From Rugalucina vietnamica (Eukaryota > Mollusca > Bivalvia > Lucinida > Lucinidae): 64,000 nucleotides of DNA. The translations under genes were made by a program, and so were the position numbers. Positions within the stretch are counted from its first letter, which is position 1; each line of letters begins with the position of its first letter. This document shows, in pieces, positions 39,101 through 50,600 of the stretch. The notes under the pieces are model-generated. The model made no database searches. It was not told where the DNA came from and was given only the letters and a program-made list of their open reading frames with translations. Location of the stretch: NCBI GenBank assembly GCA_964017185.1, contig OZ024871.1:62051226-62115225 (forward strand), given 5' to 3'.

Positions 39101-41354
39101 ATAGTCCTTTTTCCCCGATGGTAAGTAATGCGAATGATCTTATTTGCATATTCATTACTTTTAATGAAAAATGGCAAAAAAATCTTTAAAAATCTATAAA
39201 TAAACTAATTTCAGGTCCATGCTGGCATTGTGATACTTTGTTATTGAAACGGAAATATCAAATGACAAATTTATTGATGACCTGGTCCTATGTGAAAATT
39301 ATCTCATTTGCATATTCATGAAAATTAATAAAAGTATCAAAAAAATAGGAAAAACGAGGGAAATATTACATCCATTGCAAGGTATTGCATATGTTATAAG
39401 ACCTATCTTGCATCCCTGGGACAAAGTCTCAAGGCTGTAAGTGTTGTTAGCGGGACCTTTTTAATGTCATAAAATATTGTCCTCAGCAATGAAAAAACAT
39501 TTGCATGATGTAAAATACCATAGTTTCAACACCACTCCTCATGCGATTCTAAAGAATAGGCTGTACTTACAAAAATACTTGTATCCCACAAACAGAATGC
39601 TCTAGAATACTATAATTGGTCTGACAGTGATGCATGCACTTAACAATTTAACCTTGATACCTTATATCTAAATCATTGAATTTACTATTTATGAAAATTA
39701 ATTAAAAATAAACATAACAAATGGAGAAGAATTGTGGAAAAATAGGGGGTATACGTACAAAATCGCTTGTACCAGAGCTATAAATCAACCCAGGATGCTG
39801 AACGATGTATCAAATGAATGCTATGGCAATGTACTATGGTCCTGAAGTATTATATAAAAATAATCCGATTTTCCATTTCATTAATTTTAATGAAAACTTG
39901 AAAAAATAGAGAAAAGGAAATGCAAAAAATAATTGAGTAAACCTACAAAATGACTTGATTCTCGGCAATCAAAGTCCTATGGTGCTGAAAAGGGCACCAA
40001 ATGGTGTGCAGGGAAATATTATACCATCCTGTACTACAATTTATGAGTCATTTGGTTTTTAGTTTTAAGAATATTAACATAACCTTTTGAATTAAGAGAA
40101 AAAATACGGAACAATTAAGGGGGTATACGTAGACAAACGCATGTATCTTGGCTACTGAAAGACCTAGAGAGCTTTAACTGGCATCAACTGATTACTAGGA
40201 CAATGTTCTATAACCATGCAATCAGCTTATTTTGTTGTATGGCTATTACTAAGATCTTCATAACTAAGAGAAAATTCAACGCAAAATGAACGGGTACACC
40301 AAACCAAAAATCGTTCATATCTCAGCTGCCAATATCCTTAGAGTAATGAAAATGGTACCAATAGAATGATAGAAGAATGCACTACTGCCATATAGTCCGA
40401 CAGCTTAACCACATGTCATTTAATTTTCAGGGCCCAGTTGTTCAAAATTAACGACGTCGTTAGTTAACGTTTCGTTAAAATTTCAAACATTAATATTACA
40501 AATACACTGTTATTTTTTGTTGAAAAAATGTGAGAATCCTTTGCAGTGCAAAGGATTCTCACATTTTTTCAACAAAAAATAACAGTGTATTTGTTACTTT
40601 AGCTGATATTTGCTTAACAAATTTATGTCTTAACGATATCGTTAAGTTAACGATGCTTTGAACAACTGGGTCCTGATTGTTACATTAATTTTCGAAAAGT
40701 TGTGAAAATAACAGAAAATTGAAGGATGTGCTTCACCAAAATTTACCAACTTTTGCTTGCCAGAAAACATGATTTATATATCTGAGCACATGACAATAAA
40801 TCATTGTCCTAGCAATAAATTGATCCAATTTTGAGTTCTCTTCGGCTATTGGCCACTGAGATATAAGCGATTTTGTTGGTGGACCCCTTCATTTTTCATT
40901 GATTGTGCTCTTATTTATTGAGATGTCATTAATATCCATACAACAAAAATAGTTGAAGCTTGAGTAGCCGAAACCGCGGCATGACACATATACTTTCTCA
41001 TCCATATGTTCACTGCTCTTAAAGGATCTCAGTTTGAATATTTTTTTTTTACTTTATATATCTGATTATATGGTTACAGAACATTTTCCTAGCAATCATT
41101 CATTAACAATTATAGCTCCCTAGGTCTTTCAGTAGCAAGATACGCGCGTTTTTCTACGTATGCCCCTTATTATTTCCGTATTATTTTCTCTTAATTCAAA
41201 AGGTTTTGTTAATATTCCTAAACCTTAAAACAAATGACCCATAAATTGTAGTACAGGATGATATAATAATGCCATAGACACCATTTGATGTCATTTTCAG
41301 CACCATATGACGTTTGATTGCTGAGATACAAGTCCTTTTGTAGGTTTACTCATT

Positions 41355-41401
<47 letters not shown>

Positions 41402-44400
41402 TTTGTTAAGTTTTCATTACAATTCATGAAATGGAAAATCAGATTATTCTAATTCCATACTTCAGGGTCATATTACAATGCCATAGCATTCATTTGATAG
41501 CTCTTTCAGCATCCTGCGTTGATTAACAGCTCTGGTACAGGCGATTTTGTGCACAGACCCTCTATTTTTCCACATTTTTTCTCCAATTATTTATGTTTGT
41601 TTTATTTATTTTCATGAATAAGTTAAGTCAGTAATTTAATATTAGGTATCAAGGTTAAATTATTAGATTCATGTGGCACTATCAGTCCAATTATAGAATT
41701 CTAGAGCATTCTGATGGTGGGATATAAGTATTTTTGTAAGTACATCCTGTTCTTTAGAATCGCATGAGGAGTGGTGTGGAAACTATGTAATTTTACATCA
41801 TGCAATTTTTTTTTTCATTGCTGATGACAATATTTTATGGAATTAAGGTGGTCTCTCTGACAACACTGACAGTCTTGAGAATTTGTCCCAGGGATGCAAG
41901 ACAGATTAGATCTTATAACCTATCCAATCCCTTAAAATGGATATAGTTTTCCCTCGTTTTTCTTCACTTTTTGACAGTTTTATTAATTTTCATGAATATG
42001 CAAATGAGGTATTTTTCATACAAGACCAGATTATCAATACATTCGTCACATGATATTACCGGCTCAATAACAAAGTGTCACAACTACAGTTTGGGTCTGA
42101 ACTTAAGTTCATTTATGGGTTTTTTAAAGATTTTTCTGCCATTTTGCATGTTTTCATGAAAAGTAATATGCTAATTAGATAATTTGCATTAATTACCATA
42201 AAAAAGGGCTATGTCTAAGCTTTAAAATGAGACCATGTGCAATAGTCTAGGATAAGTAACAGTGGAGATAAGGTCAATTTTGTATGTACACCCCATCCTC
42301 AAGAATGACGTTAACGGTTGCCATGGAAACTGTGCATTTTTTTCATAGTGCAATTGAGTTTATCTTTGGTAAGCGAAAATTATTTGCGTTTCTAGGGTCC
42401 CAATAAATGATTTGGTACCCGTGAAAAATAAACTTGGGGGATGCAAAGTAGGTCAAATTAGCTACTGGTGTACTATGCATAGTTTAGCACTTTGTATGCA
42501 GATTTTGTCTTGTCGTGGCTCATATTGTCAGTGCTATGCTCCTTGTGAGAGATATTTTGTGCTAAAATAGCTTTTATAAATACAATTGGTAAAATACATC
42601 CATTTAGAAACAGCGAGAAGCTGAAATAAAATTTTATCTATTAAACATAGTATGAAAATGGTTGTTCAAATTGCATATTATGAGTGCGCTGGTCGCCATT
42701 TTGATGACGTCATAGTTCAGCCCATACGCGGGTCTCAGGGCGACGAACTGGTTTAAATTGTTGCATATGCCCCAAAGTTTGATTTAAGGTAGGTCGTCAT
42801 AAATCGTCATGAAATTCCCACGGGACGACTTTTTTGGCCCATTCGACATTAACTAACAGAAGCGTTTGAGTAACATATTGGTTATTCTCTTTGCGTCACA
42901 CTATGTTTTTCATATAATTATGTATGTTTTCAGAATGTTATTCGCAGAATGGCGTAAGAGCGGAATGAGTGAAACTTGTTTTTCAAATGGACAGAATTCG
43001 GGAGCAACAGCGTTGATAGAACGATTGACAATTATACAGTGAAATCGTGAGCTGTCGGTATGCTAAGGCAGCTCGTTGATGTGTTTAGACTTTGTTAAGA
43101 TTGGTTCTCATAAACGAGCTAAATGTGTATAGTAAAATATTGAGATTTGTTTCAAATTAATAGTTAGATTTTAAACTCAGAATTAAAATTTGTCATGTAG
43201 GAAATGATCTATCTAAGCCAAAGTACAGAAAAATTCACAATGTATTTTTCTAAAACGCACCTTTTTTGCGCGAATCTAATTGCCGGAAAACATTGATACA
43301 CGTTTTTGCAATGTCAGATACATGTAGTGGGATAATGCAGAAGCTTGTGTTTGCAAACTATTTGCGTCTGAATTGCCTTAAAGTATGTGGTTATGATGAG
43401 CAATGTTAATGGTTGGAGCTTAAAGCTGAAGAAAGTATGTTTGTATGGTTTGAATCATTGACAAGTAGGTCAATCATGTATGCTTTTGTGGTTAGAAGAT
43501 TGTATATAGAGTTTCGTTTCGTTCGAATCATATACTGTTAATTTAAAAATTGTTTTGAATCTATACAAATTTTGGTACTTTACACGCGTCTATCCTTTGT
43601 ATCATTCTAAAGTGCGCCACATTGCATCAAATGTGTTGTTTTGATTTGTTGCCGAAGTGAAGAATAGACTAAATATTTCCATCGTTTCATCGAATAGATC
43701 GAAATAATTGTCTATGCGACACGAGAGCGCGACTAATTCGCTGTAGTATACTGGAGGTTATGCACGGGCGATTCAGTGAGTAAGCGGTTTACTGTGATTT
43801 TGAAGTTCAGTTTCTGGGGCACTCTCTTGAAGTGAACAGCTTTGTACCAAAATTTGTATAGATATGATGATCTTAAGGTGTTAGATTGCCACCTTCCCTC
43901 TAATATACTGCAAGGCACGTGATCTACAGCTTTTTAGCTCACCTGAGCCGAAGGCTCACAGGTGAGCTTATAGTATACCCATGCTCCGGCGTCCGTCCGT
44001 CGTCCGTCGTCCACAATTTCAAAGATCTTCTTCTCTGAAACCACTTGGCCAATCAAGTTGAAATTTTATGTGGAGCCTCCTTGGGTAGTGGCATTTCAAG
44101 TTTGATCGCGAAATCCAGGTCACATGACCAAGATGGCCGCCACGCTCATATATGGTAAAAACCCTTCAAAAATCTTCTTCTCCAGAACCGGTGGGCCGAT
44201 TTCCACGAAACTTGGTATGTAGCATTGGGGACTTCAGCCCATCATAGTTTGATAAAATGATGACCCTTGGATGACCTTGACCTATTTTACGGCAAGGTCA
44301 ATTTTGGAAACATAGGCTTTTACATGGGAAAAAGTGAAAACTATGGATTTTTTGAAAACTATTGCAGCCTGAGGCCTGAAAAGTGGTAGATGCAAACAAC

Positions 44401-47400
44401 TAATGGAGTAGATGAAGGTATGTGATTAATTTAGGTCAAGGTCATCTCTTGACCTTGGCCAGTCTGTCGTCCATTCACACTTTTCAAAGATCTTCTTCTC
44501 TGAAACTGCTGGGCCAATCAAACTGAAATTTTATGTGGAGCATCCATGGGTAGCGGAGACGAAAGTTTGATCGCGAAATCCAGGTCACATGACCAAGATG
44601 GCCGCCACGCCCATATATGGTAAAAACCACTCAAAAATCTTCATCTCCAGAACCGGCAGGCCGATTTTCATGAAACTTGGTATGTAGCATTTGGGACTCC
44701 AGCCCATCATAGTTTGATAAAATGATGACCCTAGGATGACCTTGACCTAATTTACGGCAAGGTCAATTTTGGAAACATAGGCTTTAACATGGGAAAAAGT
44801 GAAAACTATGGATTTTTTTAAAACTATTGCAGCCTGATGCCTGAAAAGTGGTAGATGCAAACAACTAATGGAGTAGATGAAGGTATGTGATTAATGTAGG
44901 TCAAGGTCATCTCTTGACCTTGGCCAGTCTGTCGTCCATACACACTTTTCAAAGGTCTTCTTCTCTGAAACTGCTGGGCCAATCAAAGTGAAATTTTATG
45001 TGGAGCATCCATGGGTAGGGGAGACAAAAGTTTGATCGCGAAATCTAGGTCACATGACCAAGATGGCCGTCACGCCCATATATGGTAAAAACCACTCAAA
45101 AATCTTCTTCTCCAGAACTGGCAGGCCGATTTTCATGAAACTTGATATGAAGCATTTATGACGCCAGCCCATCATAGTTTGATCAAATGATGACCCTAGG
45201 ATGACCTTGACCTATTTTACGGCAATTTCAATTTTGGAAACATAGGCTTTTACATGGGAAAAGTGAAAACTATGGATTTTTTGGAAACTGCTGCAGCCTG
45301 AGACCTTAAAAGTGGTAGATGCAAACAAGTAATGGAGTAGATGAAGGTATGTGATAAATTTAGGTCAGGGTCATCTCTTGACTTTGGCCAGTCTGTTGTC
45401 CATACACACTTTTCAAAGATCTTCTTCTCTGAAACTGCTGGGCCAATCAAAGTGAAATTTTATGTGGGGCATCCATGGGTAGGGGAGACAAAAATTTGAT
45501 CGCAAAATCCAGGTCACATGACCAAGATGGCCGCCACGCCCATATATGGTAAAAAAACACTCAAAAATCTTCTTTTTCAGAGCCGGCTGGCCGATTTAGG
45601 CAAAACTTGGTATGAAGCATTTGGGACTCCAGCCCATCATACTTTCTTGAAATGATGAACATAGGATGACCTTGACCTATTTTACGGCAAGGTCAATTTT
45701 GGAAACATAGGTTTTTACATGGGAAAAGGCGAAAACAATGGATTTTTTGGAAACTGTTGCAGCCTGAGACCTGAAAGTTGCTAGATGCAGACAACTAATG
45801 GAGTCAATGAAGGTAAGTTATTAATGAAGGCCAAGGTCATTTCTTGACCTTGACCCAAGGTCATTTAAATATCAAAATTAAAATTATGGTTTTCTCAGAA
45901 ATCACTTGGTTTGGAAACTATTGCAGCCTGATCATGAGACCTGAAACTTTGCAGATGCAGACAACTTATGAAGTCAATAAAGGTGTGAAGGTGTGTGAGT
46001 ATTCAAGATCAAGGTCATTTCATGATGACTTAATACTCCAAGATCAGGCTTCAGGTGAGCGTTCTCAGGACCAATGGTCCTCTGGTTTAACCGAAACGCT
46101 AGCAAAAAAATAAGGGCTGGTTGAGGTATGTTTTTGCTGGGTGGCGGGTATTCTGTACGGGGTCGAGATCATCCACAGTAGACCTCTGAAAGTGACCCAG
46201 CGATCGTCCGATACTTAAGCTCGTCACACTTATTTTGGTTTTTCAAATTTATCCTTCAAGCGCATAAAACCGCATATTTAGTTTACGTAACAAACAATCC
46301 GTCAGTGCTATCACTTTCTCATGTTCACTGTTCACTTCACAATAAAGTGCGCCACATTGCATCAAATGTGTTGTTTTGATTTGTTGCCGAAGTGAAGAAT
46401 AGACTTGAAGTTCCGTTGAAATCGGTCCATCGGTTTCGGAGAAGAAGATTTTGAAGAGTTTTTACTATAAATGGGCATGGTTACCATCTTGGTCACGTGA
46501 CTTGAATTATTAATATATACATTCACCCTTCCTATAGATGCTTCGAAAAACTGGCTTTGATTAGCCAATCGGTCTCAGAGAAGATCTTTAAAAATGTGGA
46601 TGCACGGACAGACAGACAGACAGACGCACGGACGAACGCCGGCTCGAAAACCACCCTATAAGCTTCCCATGAGGTTTCGGCTCAGGTGAGCTAAAACTAT
46701 GCATACATATTTAAAAAAACAAATATCCGTACTCATTTTCAATCTTTTTGAAATTTGAATTACGCCAAAACTAGAAGTCAATGAAACGTTGCATGATTTC
46801 AAGAGCTTCGGATCTGGCTAGGCTATTATCCGTCAGATTAGACGTTGAGCTTTTACTGTCCGCCTAAATCTACTGTCCACTGTCCGTTATCCAGCATATA
46901 ACGTAATAGCATAAACTGATCGAACTAATCGAAGGACACATTTGCGGTACCGCTCAAGTTGTGCTTAATGTTGGCTGATTAGTTAAGCATTCTTCAGAAT
47001 CTGAGATAATCTTAAAGTTATTTATTTGAATAGAGGCGCTCACATAACAACCTGAATAGATGTCTCGTTCAAATTAAGGCTAATGGACTTCCTAACATAC
47101 AGTACAGAATATGGCTGAATACGGGTTTAATGCCAATCAGAGACTGGATGTTAGAAACACGGAGACAGTTGATGCCGTGAAGTAAGAATAGAGGGATCAG
47201 GAATCGATGCAATTAAATTAAAAGTCTCAACATAGTCACCAGGTGGGAAAGAAAATACATAAAACATCAAACATTTTTCCAACGACACACTCGAAGAGCA
47301 GAATGACTAGCTCTTTCCCAACAAGGTAGCCATTCGGAAAAGTTTAAACCAAAGGCAACAAACACAACAGAGAGACAGGCACAAATAATCAGTGGTATCA

Positions 47401-47577
47401 TGATGATAAAGCACTTTGCCTGGGACGCCTATTACCGTTTTTACTGAAGACATCGTTTTTTATAAAGAAAGAAAACTAAATAAAAACAAACATATTGTTC
47501 AACTTACGAACACATGTAACAAAGACTTTTGATGTAATTAAGTTAAAATTCCAACCAAAAACACCTGAAATACAGAA

Positions 47578-47633
<56 letters not shown>

Positions 47634-50600
47634 ATCCATTTTACTAGGACAGCGAAATAACCATTTCTACTAGTACAGCGAAAATGTATTAGCGATTATT
47701 AAAACGGATTTGAATAAAATTAAACAAAGTTCTCGACTGGCTAACACATGTATTACAAAATGTTGCTATGATAAAGCCAAAACCTAAACCCAAAGATACT
47801 AGGTGGAAAGGAGACCATTTCTTCTGGTGAACTCATCAAGATATTCATTTACGAAACTATCAAATCAAATAAACATAATCATTGTACTTTACTGGATAAA
47901 TTAACATCCCAAACCAAAGACACAAAGCGGAACAGAAAGAATAATACAATGCATCACAAAGCACAACCAACATATGCGAAGAGCCCAACAAGAAAAGCAG
48001 CAACTCGACCATAATAAATCAAGAACATCCCGACGAGCACAACAGACAGACAAACGGACAAAACACGCAACAGGAATATAAATAACAACAACCGCATTGG
48101 AACAGTCAGTAACGAATTACTGGGTGCGGGGTTAAATCGATTTTACGGAGCTCCAATCCTCGCCCTAAGTTTGTTGATATTTAAAACAAAACGATTTTGA
48201 TTTAAATAAAATATTTCTTATCTCATTTAAGTGAGGCCACTGTGTACATTGTATTATAAACTAGAAACAGGATGTAGAGTTCATAAAATTTTAACCAAAA
48301 AATTTAGTTTAAACATATTTATTCTTTGTTGACATATATATATATATATATACATACATACAATACATAACAGTACACGATAGAAAGGATTGGAACGAAA
48401 GCAAAATACTTATAGAATTCCGCTCCTTAATTGGAGATAAATATTAACTGTAATAATTATGGCTGTATATTTGTCACAGTAAGATGAATAAATATTTGAT
48501 TATTGCGTTTGATGGCATTATTAATTTGAAATATTGAAATTGGGGGGAGTGTTGGGTGAGTGCAGACAACAGGGGAGACCTCAGACCGGTATCAAATCTG
48601 ATCACAGAGGTCGCAATATACTGTTTAATTGTAAGATTTTGTATCCTTAAAAACGTCTAGTGTCAATCAAATATTTATGTACGCATTCGAATATTTTAAT
48701 GTTTGTTTCCAAACTAAGAGAAGGGTCACCGTATAACAACAAGTGTAAGTTAGGGTTCATGAATAGTGCTATTGTGTTGAGGAGTTCGGTTCGCTGTGTC
48801 TGATAAGTTCTACAATGAAAAAAGAAATGTTGACTATCTTCAATGCTGCCGCAGTGACATAGAGGTGATGCAGAAATGTTTCTATGAAAAAGGTCAAGAT
48901 TTAGTGAACTACAGTTTGTATGTAATCTTGTGTGAAGTATCTGTGCTCTGCGGCTGCCAAAGTAGAAATACTCAGGTGTCCGATCTTTTACTGTTTTTAA
49001 GCTGTACTTGAATAGATTGACAGATGTAGACTGTTGAACTTCACTGGACAGACTGTTCCAAGCTCTTACTGTAGACGGTAGGAAAGAACTGAAATACTGA
49101 GTTGTATTTGCATCAATAGTTCGGAGAGAATGAGAATTACGAAGATTGTAGCGTGAGATTGTTCCGACTGGTCGGGCGACTAAGAACGATGGGTAATTTG
49201 GTGTGAGTTGATTCATCATTTTATAGAACAATGTGAGCTTATGAGATTCACGTCAAAAACTTTAGAAACTTGACGTTTATGACCTTGACCTCAAGGCCAC
49301 TCTAAGCTAGGTTATGATGGTACATGTACAACCTAAAACGTTGAACAAATATCTAGCAACAGGTATAGTATCAACTAGATCCATCCATATTTTCAGTAGA
49401 TCTAGACATTAATAAACTTAAAGCAAAAATGTTAATATAAATTTCAAAGTCCAGTATGGTACAGCATGGTAAACAAACCGACATACCAACAACCAACATA
49501 ATGTATAGTATCAACTGCATCCATTACTGTGTTCATGAGATATTTATATACTTATAAAAACCTCTTAACACAAAATTTCAAAGTTCGTGACCTTGAGGTC
49601 AATGTTTTACGAATATGAAAATTCGTAACTTATAAATGATGCGTAGTTTGAAAAAAATCCACGTCCCTGATGGGATTCGAACCCGAATCGCCGAGGTAGA
49701 AATCCAGTGATTTAACTTCTGACCCAAAGAGTCAACTCCCTGCCGCAGTATGTCAGAGATTGTACTTATATGATACATTGTATCGAATAGCTGTGTTATT
49801 TATAGAATCTACGCATCATGTGATCTGCCAGCCCGACCTTCCAACCACGGCAGATAATCTCAAATGAATGAGTGGTGCAATGGGACATAACACATCCCCA
49901 TTTCGAGAGAGTAATCATTTATGATTACGAAAATGTCACGAATGACTCTAAAACTCTGACTCAAATGGTCCATTCTCGGACAAGACCACATTTTACGAAA
50001 TTGAAAATTCGTAACTTAGAAATGATGCGTAGTTTGAAAAAATCCTACGTCTCTGATGGGATTCGAACCCCAATCGCCGGGTTAGAAATCGAGTGCTCTA
50101 ACCACTGAGCCAAAGAGTCGACTCCCTGACGCAGTATGTCAGAGATTGTACTTATATGATACATTGTATCGAATAATCGTGCTATTTATAGAAGCTACGC
50201 ATCATGTGATCACCCAGCCCGACCTTCCAACCGGGGCAGATAATCTCGAATGAATGACTGGTGCAATGGAACATAACAAATTTCACTCATTTTGGTTTTG
50301 ATAATACAGCATAAAATTTCAGACCAATAGTAACAACATGCAACGTATCAACAAGATCCATCTACTTGTTGAAGGGATATAGTTTTATAAAATCTTTAAA
50401 ACCAAAAGCTCTAACATTTGAGCGAAACAAACGCAGACGCAGACACCGGGTGAGTGCAATAGCTTTTCCTGTACTTTCGTATAGACAAGCTAAACACAAA
50501 ACCAGGGGTTGAAGTTTTTTAATTTTTGATTGGATTGCTATTTATTTCGAATTTAAATTTAACATGTCAACTTCAGTGTATGATATCCAACGAGCGCTTT

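Larger units (their letters stand above)
38464..42854. mobile_element. Giant foldback element, about 2-kb arms
   Basis: Left arm 38464 to about 40335 and right arm about 40845 to 42854 are reverse complements in order. Examples are GTCAATGTCGAATGGG against CCCATTCGACATTAAC, TATGACGTCATCAATATGGCG against GCCATTTTGATGACGTCATA, GCATGGTTTCCATGGCAAC against GTTGCCATGGAAACTGTGC, and ACTGAAAGACCTAG against CTAGGTCTTTCAGT. Inside each arm, degenerate units of about 190 bp recur (TACAAAATCGCTTGTACCAG, ATGGCAATGTACTATGGTCC). A small palindromic element is in the apex. A third arm copy lies at 62942-64000. No coding capacity was seen. Confidence 0.88.
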
